Shown: piece after piece, positions 55,263 to 64,000 of the stretch
Numbering within the stretch: the first letter of the stretch is position 1
Layout: each line of letters begins with the position of its first letter
Source: Conchocele bisecta
Taxonomy: Eukaryota > Mollusca > Bivalvia > Lucinida > Thyasiridae
Direction of reading: 5' to 3'
DNA: 64,000 nt
Assembly (NCBI GenBank): GCA_029237695.1
Contig: CM055265.1
Location: forward strand, 118,435,078-118,499,077
Program-made: the position numbers and the translations under genes
Notes under the pieces: generated by a model
Told to the model about the DNA's origin: nothing
The model's database searches: none
Seen by the model: the letters and a program-made list of their open reading frames with translations, nothing else

Positions 55263-56439
55263 TATAATATTGTCATTGGGTTGCACAATAGTGATTCTGT
55301 CATTATTGGTCTCCACATTAGAATGTAGGTAGTTAAGGTAGATTGAAAATAATATCGGGGACAGATTTTCACCCTGTCGAATCCCGCAAAAACTTTTGAA
55401 AAAGGGGAGATATCATTATTTGCAGAGATACAAGATTTAATTTTTTTTTTTATTATTATTTTTATATTTATATTTAATATCTTGGTACACATTATATATG
55501 ACCCTTTATAATTTTCTGTTTATTCCTGTTTTAATTGATTTACTCCATAGCCGACTCTCCAAATGTTATCAAAGGGTGTTAAGAAATCAATAAAGGAACA
55601 GTAAATCTTTTTTCTTCCGGGCTCTTAGCTTGTCGATTAAAAAGTTCAACGTAAATATTTGGTCTGTAGTCGAATAATTCTAGCGAAAAATAGCTTGATT
55701 TGTATTTAGGAGGTAATTGGTGTTAACAAAATTATTTACAAGTTCATTTAGCACAGCAGTGAATATTTTTCCAATACAGCTTAGTATAGTAATTGGCCTA
55801 TAATTTTTGGGGGTCAAGGGTCTAGCCTTTCTTTTTGAAAATAGGTTTAATAGTCCAATTAACCAGCTATCAGGCAAAATACCAGAGTCAAATATTTTGT
55901 TAAAGAGGTCACAGTAAATTGGGAGCACGCATTGTTTCGTACTTCTGATGTATTCATAATAAATATAATCCTGTGGAGATGATGCTTTTGAGTTGTTACA
56001 ATATCTATCATTTTAGTAATTTCTTGTAGCATAGATATATTTTGTTATCATGGATGTGGTCATGGTGTTTGTCTGTATTAACATGTGTGTAGTGATTGAA
56101 GAAATCGACTATACATTGTAGCTGGCAATTTTTCAGGATTTGCGGGGCTGCGGTTTAGATTGTTAATTATTTTCCAAAAGTCCTTTGGCCGTTGATTGTG
56201 CATGTCTCGCAGTTTTTGCTCATTTCTGGTTCTACATTGTTTGATAAATGTGTTCATCGTTTGTTTGGAAATTCATCCTTTGATATGTTATCGGTCATTT
56301 GTTCAATTTTGGATGTTATGTGGTTAATTTTGCTTTCATCTAAGTTATGTGCGTACTGCTCTTGAATGTCGATTTGTCATTTTGGCGGCTTTTTCATTTG
56401 TTCGTCTGTGCTTATGGGGCGGGTCCCTGGCTTACTGTC
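55263..56439 (-). pseudogene. Non-LTR retrotransposon, RT and linker part (decayed)
   Basis: Minus-strand translation in shifting frames gives, in order, 'RPKDFWKIINNLN' (linker), 'LPDSWLIGLLNLFSKRKARP' and 'LTPKNYRPITILSCIGKIF' (reverse transcriptase fingers, open at 55928-55680), and further down 'GIRQGENLSPILFSIYLN' (motif B region) near 55390-55330. The catalytic Asp pair is not seen before the inverted repeat at 55151-55262 cuts it. It is continuous with the endonuclease part at 56997-57350, separated by a MITE. Stops and frameshifts show that it is inactive. Confidence 0.82.
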
Positions 56440-56996
56440 TGTTTCACGAAAGCTGCCTAAATTTTACGGCTATATAGACAATTCAAAAACAATATTTTTT
56501 TCGATAATATTAAATTAAAGGAACATTTAAGAATGAGCCTTCTTTTTATTTCGTGAAATTTGGTCAAATATTGATTTTATTGCGAAAAAACAATTTCCCC
56601 ATGTTAAATCCCCATAGACATCTTCACGGAGTCTATGGGGATTTAACATGGGGAATTTTTTTTTAATTTCAGAAATATTGGACCGATTTTCAAAATTTAA
56701 CTTTTGTTTTCTTAGTTAGATCATTTCCAAGCTGTCTAGCTAGGCTTCGGAGTCAATTTCCAATTTTTTTCGTTTTTTAGCTCCTCTCACACTCCTTTAT
56801 CTCTTTTTCCCCCATGTTAAATTCCCATAGAGAAATCAATATTTCGTAATAAAACCAATATTTGACAAAATTTCACGAAATAAAAAGAAGGCTCATTCTT
56901 AATCTTTCCTTTAATTTAATATTATCAAAAGAAATCTTGTTTTTCAATTGTTTATATGGCCGTAAAATTTGGGCAGCTTTCGTGAAACAGACTATA
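56440..56996. mobile_element. MITE family A, copy 2, inserted in a non-LTR retrotransposon
   Basis: CTGTCTGTTTCACGAAAGCT and AGCTTTCGTGAAACAGACTA ends with the same internal order as 41248-41841. The retrotransposon endonuclease lies on one side and its RT on the other. Confidence 0.9.
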
Positions 56997-57350
56997 GTAT
57001 TAGTACTATGAGCATGGAATGGACAGCGGATATAAAGGGACAATGTCCGTCTGAAAATAAAGAGTCTACTTGAATGACTTTAAAATCGAGACTATATTTA
57101 AAACAATTACTGGTGCAGCAGCGTAGTCGATGACGAATGTGTCCCTAAAAGTAAACTCTCCTACGCCCGCATCTTTACCAATACGACCATTTACCATGTA
57201 TATATTCTTTGTTTTGCATATTTCCAAGAACTTAGTGCCAATGAAGTTTATTTTGGTGTCTTTCGATGATCTGGTCAGAGGGATGTTGTCATCAGTTAAT
57301 ACATTAGTTGTGTCATTCATGAATTTATCGCCAAGGTCGAAATAGTTCGT
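56997..57350 (-). pseudogene. Non-LTR retrotransposon, endonuclease part
   Basis: Minus-strand frame 57320-57066 contains 'KFLEICKTKNIYMVNGRIG' and 'GEFTFRDTFVIDYAAAPVIV', matching the end of apurinic-type endonuclease domains of non-LTR retrotransposons (the Asp of 'VIDYA' is a conserved catalytic-region residue). It is the upstream part of the element continued at 55263-56439. Confidence 0.82.
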
Positions 57351-57376
57351 TTGACAATCATGGAGTACAATCTAAT

Positions 57377-57683
57377 CTGTAGCCGATTTCACCAACATTA
57401 CAAATTATACTTTTCTAGCAAAGTATACTTTGAGGGATAAATCATTTATTTTTCCCGAAATGCATTATGTCATATAGAACTAACGACTGCATGTATTTTA
57501 TGATTAAAAGTATGCAGAATTATTAATGTGTTACATGATAACAGCCATAATGGCTGTGATAATGTAATCAATTCAGTATAATAAAAAATAATAAATTTTA
57601 TCCTAAAATTGAAAGCTTCTCCGTCAAAGTATACTTAGCAAGATAAGTATACATGTACATTGCAATTTTGGTGAAATAGGCTG
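57377..57683. mobile_element. MITE family C, copy 4
   Basis: CTGTAGCCGATTTCACCAAC start, AAAGTATACTTT blocks, central CAGCCATAATGGCTG hairpin and an end at GTGAAATAGG. Confidence 0.88.
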
Positions 57684-58229
57684 GAAGAGGAATCCAAAAA
57701 CGAAAATTTTGGAAATTGACTCTGAAACCTGGCTAGATGTCGTGGAAATATGTCTGTGGGCATTTAGCATGAGGATTTGTTGTTTTTCAAATTTCACTCA
57801 ATAAAAACAATGCCCACAGTTAAAGTTTTGTTTTTGGATTGTTATATAGCCGTAAAATTTGCACTGGTTTCGTGAAACAGACAGTAGGTCAATATTTAAG
57901 ACTTACACATGAAAATACATAGCCATGCAATGTAAATAAAAGTCACATGTTATTTGTATCGATGAAATAAACAACTCCCATTGAAATATCAGTAGTTTCG
58001 GTATCCAAAATTTTATTATGTACGTAATTTCGCTTCACATTGAAACACGTTGCAACGCAAGACGTCAATATTTTCCCATACTGTATACAGGTCACATGCT
58101 CTTTATAAATGGAATAGTTCGAAAATCATATTGTGACGATTGGATTGGTTAGAGAAATAACGTCAACATCCATTCCATACGCACATACATATCATTCCAA
58201 CATTACGCTCCGAGGTGTTTACTCTAATA
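57684..58229. other. No gene; MITE family A end fragment
   Basis: GCCGTAAAATTTGCACTGGT and TTTCGTGAAACAGACAGTAG near 57850-57889 are the family A right terminus; the remainder is unassigned AT-rich intron. Confidence 0.55.
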
Positions 58230-58586
58230 TAATTCCAGCACAAATATATTTACACAATTCCCTAACATTTGATTGGCCCGTAGCAAGTGTCTGTCCAAAA
58301 TTTATATCCCAATAAACTACCACGCCGGACTACTTTCCGTAACCGTGAGGCGCAGTTAAAATAATTCTTAAGAAAACGGAAAATAAACACATTTTCTTGA
58401 TGAATTTATTTCAAATGCTGGAATTATAAGGAATGAATGGCATTTTTGTGGAATTTATCGGGTATATAAACTTGGAAAAGTCGCGGGAATACTGGACGAG
58501 GCCTTCCGGCCTTCGTCCAGTATTCCCGCGACTTTTTCAAAAGTTTATACCCCGATAAATTCCACAAAAGGCCATTCATTCTTATG
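58230..58586. mobile_element. MITE family D, copy 3
   Basis: TATAATTCCAGCACAAATAT start and the GTCGCGGGAATACTGGACGA / TCGTCCAGTATTCCCGCGAC hairpin. This copy has the tightest central hairpin, with only GGCCTTCCGGCC between arms. Confidence 0.88.
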
Positions 58587-59363
58587 ATCACTCGAAAATA
58601 TATTTTGATACAAAACGGTAAATCAAGGCAAGGTGAATGTGTATGATCACGTGGTGACAACAACAAAAGCAAGTACTGAAACTTCCAGAAGCCCACCGAT
58701 TCAAAGTACGTAATAATAATAATTGTTTTATTTTGTCCTTATTATGTAACTGATTTTGATGAAATATGGCGCATCAAACGCGTCTTGTTAAGCTGCATTT
58801 GGTGGTATCGGTACTTTGGCCCAAACTTCTATCGTCTAGAGACACGGACATCGATTCTTCGCAAAAACTCCCGGGACAGCCAACTGCAGCTCATTTCATC
58901 AAAATCCGTTGTCTATTCAGGAAAATATCAAATAATACTTACTTTGGACTGGGCGCGCTTTCAGCACGTTCAGCCACTGTTGTTGTTGTTGTAACCACGT
59001 GACCATGCACCTTGCAATGCTACGTGCTAGTATTAATAAAACATGGTCATATTGGGTATTTAAAAAGCCTGGTTTTATGTAAAAATACATGAATAGTGTC
59101 AACGCGTCACATATTCATGAAACAGCTGATTATATCAAAATAATGTCGTAGCAATTTATATACTTTAACAATCATTGCTATTTCATTGCTGTTCTGAGTA
59201 ACCATTTTGAATGTAAAGATTCCTGAATCTTATATTGGTTACCTACGAATATTGTCATTTCCATGTACATGGAATGTACATAGGACGCCATTTCGTACGA
59301 AATATATGTCATTTGCGTTAAAGTTTTGCAATCTCACTTATTTTATTTTGTGGCGTCCAGACT
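58587..59363. other. No gene; short (TTG)n
   Basis: Intronic sequence with TGTTGTTGTTGTTGTAAC near 58978. The frames at 58766-59002 and 58785-58994 overlap, with no recognisable domain. Confidence 0.45.
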
Positions 59364-59713
59364 CCAGATAAGGTGCGTATTTGCTTAAAATACCCATTCA
59401 TGAAAATTGCCAAAAACCCAATTGAAATCAGAAGTAGCGAGTATCAAAAAGCAACAAAAAATGTGTGGTATCTTTATCATGCTGCAGAAAATAATAAACA
59501 GACCACAAATATAGCATATGTTTCTTATTTTCCATGAAAACACTTCTTGGTATTTCATTAGAATTGTCTTCAAGGACATGCCAGGACGTGTTTTAATTTC
59601 GAAGCAAACTATTCAATAAGTGTTGTCTGTGGATGTGTAACCAGTAATGTGATTTTATTTTACCCAATCAAAATTTTGAGTGACAATACTCAATTACTAA
59701 TTCCTTATCTGGA
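59364..59713. mobile_element. MITE family F, copy 2
   Basis: Inverted termini CCAGATAAGGTGCG and AATTCCTTATCTGG with the same internal order as 12046-12428; the central hairpin is half deleted. Confidence 0.85.
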
Positions 59714-60243
59714 TATCTTTAATTTCAATAATCCGAGCGGCTATTCATACAATGTAAATGCATACACAAATATACACTACTAAAACATGATTACATTACT
59801 AGTGTGCAGAGATATATTTATTTGGCGGCCATTTTGGAATTGAAAATAGCATAGCAATCACAGGCAAATAGGCATTGTAGTAATTATATTGTTATTAGTA
59901 GTGTGTTTCCTGCCCCATTAAACATGCTACATACGAACCGTTTGTGTCATTTGTGAAAAAAATGGGCAAATCGTGTTTGAAGGGCGGCAATTTGGAATTT
60001 CAACAGTGCGTTCACAATAACATAGTATTTTTTATTATTACATCTCCTAGAATTGCGTTGGTATAAACAGTAAGTACCTATGAGTCACACATATTAAGAT
60101 ATGGGCAAAACAAGTTTATTCTGGCGGCCATTTTGAAATCCGTCATTTTGTAAGGGGAAGAACAAATGTTATCGCTTGTCACAATTTTCAGCGTACTCGA
60201 AAACCCGTGTATACCAAAGTTCATACGGGAAGGGCACTACTCT
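59714..60243. repeat. Region with GGCGGCCATTTTGGAAT phrases
   Basis: GGCGGCCATTTTGGAATTGA near 59824, GGGCGGCAATTTGGAATTTC near 59982 and GGCGGCCATTTTGAAATCC near 60123 suggest ~150 bp degenerate repeats. No gene is recognised. Confidence 0.5.
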
Positions 60244-60478
60244 GGGGGCCGTATCACTAAACTTCGTACGACTAAAATGTTGGTAAGTGCAAAATTATGA
60301 TAGTCTGTAAATTCCATATTACCAATGTAAACAATTAATGGATCTACATTTATTGAGCATAAGCTGCATATGCAGCCTATGCTAAATAAATGTAAATCCA
60401 TCAATTGAAATTTCCAGACGATCCTAAATTTGCACTTACGAACATTTTAGTCGTATGAAGTTTAGTGAAACGGCCTCC
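60244..60478. mobile_element. MITE family B copy
   Basis: GGGGGCCGTATCACTAAACT start, central hairpin with ATGCTAAATAAATGTAAATC, and AGTTTAGTGAAACGGCCTCC end. Confidence 0.9.
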
Positions 60479-60731
60479 ATGTGTTTAATGGCTCGTATCT
60501 ATTACACTATGACATACATAACTATTATGAATATTGTTAGCGAAGCCATGTGATATGATATTCGTATTTCAATAAAACGTCAACAATCTTGCTTTGTAAC
60601 ATAATACATGTTGTTGTGCAACTGTGGAATCATAATGATCCGCAGATGTCGCTGTGAATGGACAAATTGGGTTTATGGGTTATGCGACCAGTGTAGATCC
60701 GGCTCAGCCATTCCATACGTTCCTGGAATTA

Positions 60732-61101
60732 AGTAACAATATACCGAAATTGCGGTGGTGGAACACCTCTAAATAGCATGGAACGCCAAATCTACATAAA
60801 CTCAAATAATTATGGCTAGCTCTAAATAAGTATAGCTAGCATTAAATATTAGAGCTAGCAATACTTATTTGAGTGTATGTATATTTGGCGTTCCTGGAAC
60901 GCCGAATCTCTATAAACTCAAATAAGCATTGCTAGCTCTAACTAATTAGAGCTAGCATTAACTTATTTGGAACTAGCTCTAAATATTTTTTTGCTACCTC
61001 AAATTATTTAGAGCTAGCATTAAACATTTGAGTTTATGTAGATTTGGCGTTCCATGCTATTTAGAGGTGTTCCACCACCGCAATTTCGGTATATTGTTAC
61101 T
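60732..61101. mobile_element. 370 bp inverted-repeat element abutting exon 2
   Basis: About 80 bp arms starting AGTAACAATATACCGAAATT and ending with the complement at 61101, each including GGTGGTGGAACACCTCTAAA and ATGGAACGCCAAATCT. The interior is filled with GCTAGCTCTAAATA-type short inverted reiterations and a GGCGTTCC/GGAACGCC pair. The end is only 29 bp from the splice acceptor of receptor exon 2. Confidence 0.9.
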
Positions 61102-61130
61102 CCAAGACATTCGTGTGTTGTATGTTTCAG

Positions 61131-61268
61131 TGCCACGCTGGGCACGCGGCAGATGCGATGTACGAGATGTTATATGCCCCGCCCACAAAGCTGATGATTA
61201 ACGGACCCGGATGTTCCGTCGCCGCGGAGGCCACAGCACGGTCGTCTTATATGTGGAACCTTACACAC
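61131..61268 (+). CDS. GABA-B receptor-like class C GPCR, exon 2
   Basis: 46 codons in phase 0 between an acceptor (TATGTTTCAG) and a donor (GTGAGT). The protein 'CHAGHAADAMYEMLY' followed by 'TKLMINGPGCSV' and 'YMWNLTH' is collinear with the segment of GABA-B receptor Venus-flytrap domains in which a conserved Cys starts a helix and a 'PGCS' loop contributes to the ligand pocket. It continues exon 1 (ending ...MDDQ) directly. The remainder of the gene is beyond the window. GC content and codon use are higher than in the surrounding intron. Confidence 0.83.
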
Positions 61269-61350
61269 GTGAGTATAAATGTATACAGGTATACACGCAG
61301 TTGGGTTCAAACATGCATTCCAGTAAAATATGGTGTGGTATGATACTATC

Positions 61351-61446
61351 GTTATGCCCCGCCCAAAAATGATTAACGGGCCAGCACGGTCGTCTTTTAT
61401 GTGGAACATTGCACACGTGAATTGAGTACTTATTAATAATGTATAC
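61351..61446 (+). pseudogene. Decayed partial duplicate of exon 2
   Basis: GTTATGCCCCGCCCA, AATGATTAACGGGCC, then AGCACGGTCGTCTTTTATGT and GGAACATTGCACACGTGA repeat exon 2 in order, with internal deletions (notably the PGCSVAAE codons) and a frame loss. The similarity continues into the downstream intron (AATGTATAC). It is a tandem duplication of the exon and flank that then decayed. Confidence 0.8.
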
Positions 61447-61575
61447 GACGTCGCGCATAGTGTTGGGGAACGAATTGTAACGTCACATAACGTCATAATT
61501 ATGGCGTTATTGGCGTCAAAACAGCCGTAAAACGTTTAGCATTTTGTACTGCTTGTAGGATCTATTTTTATCCCG

Positions 61576-61711
61576 TCAACACAGCCATTTGTAGGTGATA
61601 AATAGAATAGTATGTTAGTGCCGTAAATGGGAAAAAATACCTGGCGCGGCACGGAAAGAGGATGTGCTCGGCACCCATTCACGGCACTAAACTACTATTC
61701 TCTATACGTCT
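61576..61711. mobile_element. MITE family E, short copy
   Basis: GAATAGTATGTTAGTGCCGT and CACGGCACTAAACTACTATT inverted, preceded by TATCCCGTCAACACAGCC; the GC-rich centre is shortened. Confidence 0.82.
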
Positions 61712-62706
61712 GTCACTATATCATTTTTGTTATTCAGCATTGTAATTGGCACTATACATGTATCTTCTGCTATGTCGTATTTACCTCGGGTACATTTTTG
61801 GTACGTGATAGTTGAATCTGGTTATATCAATTATAAAACTAATAAGATTAGTACTAATTAGTGCTTTTATGGAGTGGGGCTAAGTGACTACGATGAAGAC
61901 CTAGCACCAGATCAGGCTATTCTATTTTCAGGGTTGGATGTATGTTTTTTATGTAAATATTCAGTTCTGATTTTCCGAAGTCCCCCCCCCCCGCTCCATG
62001 CCGGTGAAATACTGAAATCAACCCCGTTAACCCGGTCTAAATTGACCTTAGCTGTTGACAGGCCGTTAAACACCATTACTAAATAAAATGCAGCCTATGG
62101 TATTAAGATAAAACTTACTAAATAACAGTTGCATATATTGTGGATAGTGTTCTCAGCGAGACAATGAATAGTAGACTTGTTTCCGGTTTCGTAAAAGGTC
62201 CCTGACGTTAGTAATAACGTACAAATGCAAGTTGTAACACAATTTTAAGACCAAATTATCTCGATAATTATTTTTTTTCATAATATGTATTTTAAATTTT
62301 ACATTTCGGATGACGTAATAACTTACATTTTGAAACCAGTGCGATTTTAGAGAACAAGTTTAGAACAACTACCCCGAGAAATGCCGTTTTCTACGATGTT
62401 TACGCTTAGGTAACATTTCTTTAAGACAGTATGAAATTCAACGTATTTAGCAACAAAACATTGAACAAATAATATTTTCTGATATTTGATATCGCAACCA
62501 AATGCACATTTTGAAAATATATCTTTTTATTCGCATTAGTAAATGAACTTTGTGGAAACTCAATGCGTAATTTAGGCACAAACTGTAATTGTTGCAGTCG
62601 AGGCCGCCACTCGCCTCTTCCTGTTTATCAGTTCATTGCAAAGCGTTAATTTTAAAAAATATCTTGTGGAAATTGTAAATTCAAACCACGACCAACCCGA
62701 GCCTCC
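61712..62706. other. No gene; C-run
   Basis: Intronic AT-rich sequence with a 10-base C run near 61982-61991. No exon-like segment with splice sites could be supported. Confidence 0.45.
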
Positions 62707-62825
62707 ACCATTGCTTTTATTATGCATTGTGACTATTGGTATTTGTGCCATTGCTTTTATTATGCATTGTTATATCGATCTTTGCACCATTGCTATTATT
62801 ATGCATTGTGACTATTGGTCTTTGT
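62707..62825. repeat. ~45-50 bp tandem repeat, ~2.5 copies
   Basis: CCATTGCTTTTATTATGCAT followed by TGTGACTATTGGTATTTGTG occurs three times in degenerate form. Confidence 0.8.
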
Positions 62826-63093
62826 TTGCTGGTTGTATTTGGATGATAACATTAAGGCGGGGTGGCGGTAAATGATGTCAACCCCACCTTTACTGTACCA
62901 TTTATGTAATCGTATGGTTACGATCAGTTATGATCAGGGTCATTTGATAAGATATAATGACCAATTATAATCATAGTCATTTAGGTTATTAAATAACACA
63001 GACATTTAGGTTATGGTTATTAAATGTCAATTTTCAATTCAACCATACAGTATTTCTGTGTTTTTTACAATTCCATGGGTACAGTAAACAAGC
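62826..63093. other. No gene recognised
   Basis: Non-coding; minor reiteration of ATTTAGGTTAT near 62980-63020. Confidence 0.45.
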
Positions 63094-63397
63094 TTATCCC
63101 GTCAACACAGTGCGTATGAGCCGTGAAACACGGTGCCGTGAAACATTTTTGATATCCTGTCAATACGACCTAATCACTGCGTATGAATATGTGTTGTGGC
63201 TGGGATTATTTGTTTGCATTTTAATGACATTAGTAGGTGTTGACGGGATAAATAGAATAGTAGGTTAGTGCCGTGAATGGGAAAAATATCTGGCGCGGCT
63301 CGGAAACGGGATGTGCTCGACAGAGCCTCGCCCATCCCGTTTCCTAAGCCTTGCCAGATATGTTTTCCCATTCACGGCACTAACCTATTATTCTCTA
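63094..63397. mobile_element. MITE family E, copy
   Basis: TTATCCCGTCAACACAGTGC start, then GAATAGTAGGTTAGTGCCGT and its inverted partner at the right end, with the centre CGACAGAGCCTCGCCCATCC. It is oriented opposite to the neighbour at 63467. Confidence 0.88.
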
Positions 63398-63466
63398 TAT
63401 GTGTGTGTGAGACATGATGTTTCCACAAATGCTGTTTCGTATCTCTCTTACACGTCTATCATATAT

Positions 63467-63733
63467 ATAGAGAATAGTAGGTTAGTGCCGTGAATGGGAA
63501 AAATATCTGGCAAGGCTTAGGGAACGGGATGGGCGAGGATCTGCCGCGCCAGATATTGTTTTCCCATTCAAGGCACTAACGTACTATTCTATTTATCCCG
63601 TCAACACCTACAAATGGCTTTAAAATGAAAAAAATAACCCCAGCCACCGCACATATTCATACGCAGTGATTATGTCGTATTGACAGGATATTAAAAATGT
63701 TTCACGGCACATACGCACTGTGTTGACGCGATA
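63467..63733. mobile_element. MITE family E, copy
   Basis: AGAATAGTAGGTTAGTGCCG start, inverted partner near 63565-63590, TTATCCCGTCAACACCTACA and ending CACTGTGTTGACGCGATAA. It faces the copy at 63094-63397, making a larger inverted pair separated by ~70 bp. Confidence 0.88.
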
Positions 63734-64000
63734 AATACTTCAACTCCCGGTTTTCGGCCATTCTGAAAACAATGTCGTGAAACTGCATATTACTTCACTA
63801 ACGTGAACATGCGATGAACATGTACGTTTGTGATGACCGTCATTGTATATGAGTGTTTACCCCGGGGAGAAAGAGTATCATTTTGATGGTACACGTTTAC
63901 AACGTTTTTAACCCCGCAATTAAGGCGAACCATGTTTTTCTTTCATTAGTGTAGAGTAGGGACATTACTGAAACATCATAATTGTATTGGCGAATCATAT
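63734..64000. other. No gene recognised
   Basis: AT-rich sequence to the window edge. Confidence 0.45.

Larger units (their letters stand above)
41215..61130 (+). other. 19.9 kb intron 1 of the receptor gene
   Basis: It starts GTGAGG at 41215 and ends TATGTTTCAG at 61130. Both flanking exons are phase 0 and belong to one conserved domain. Most of the identifiable content is transposon-derived: MITEs A-F, a Ngaro retrotransposon, a non-LTR remnant and a 21 bp minisatellite. Confidence 0.75.

Overview
This is a gene-poor, repeat-dense stretch of a eukaryotic (animal) genome. The evidence is one spliced host gene with GT-AG introns, long tandem arrays, many short inverted-repeat (MITE-like) transposons, non-LTR retrotransposon remnants and a tyrosine-recombinase retrotransposon. 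Element ends such as the 'GCTCACCTGA ... CAGGTGAGCTAA' repeat with its reiterated 'CGGCCATCTTGGAT' phrases are of a kind I associate with marine molluscs, bivalves in particular. That assignment is inference, not proof.

Layout. 1-3975: two arrays of a ~20 bp repeat in opposite orientations around a 184 bp tandem repeat. 4000-13250: scattered inverted-repeat elements, two tRNA-like SINE heads and otherwise non-coding DNA. 13262-13790: a decayed non-LTR reverse transcriptase on the minus strand. 13793-27675: a ~13.9 kb satellite with a 59 bp unit that changes into a diverged 59-60 bp relative after about 26040. 27676-37098: about 9.4 kb inserted into that satellite, since an orphan satellite unit resumes at ~37105. 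Inside the insertion, a dispersed mollusc-type repeat (29766-37098) is itself interrupted by the most unusual object in the window.

That object, 30305-35869, is a 5565 bp almost perfect palindrome. It has two ~2.75 kb arms, a 58 bp loop, 5'-AGTAGTATA tips and a 5 bp target-site duplication (ATCGC). Each arm carries the same two genes. One encodes a ~232 aa helix-turn-helix/coiled-coil/single-membrane-span protein, intact in the right arm and frameshifted in the left. The other encodes a 106 aa double zinc-finger/coiled-coil protein, intact in both arms. Between the genes lie seven copies of a 78 bp repeat with exact phasing; the repeat shares the motif ATGATACCACC with the element tips. It looks like a fold-back or snap-back derivative of a larger, Polinton- or virus-like DNA element, and is my best candidate for an undescribed system.

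37100-64000 holds the host gene. Exon 1 (40966-41214) encodes a signal peptide and the start of a Venus-flytrap domain. Exon 2 (61131-61268) continues it in phase 0. Together they match class C GPCRs of the GABA-B receptor type. The 19.9 kb intron between them is filled by a Ngaro-type retrotransposon (42850-49239, minus strand, with A1-ORFs-B1A2B2 split direct repeats, gag, RT/RNase H, tyrosine recombinase and an extra SGNH hydrolase), a 21 bp minisatellite, a split non-LTR element and copies of at least six MITE-like families. A decayed partial duplicate of exon 2 lies just downstream of it.

Several patches inside tandem arrays (about 2550-3860, 18530-20150 and 20660-21540, the last with a 30 bp G run) carry dense single-base indels and probably reflect unpolished long-read sequence, so details there are unreliable.
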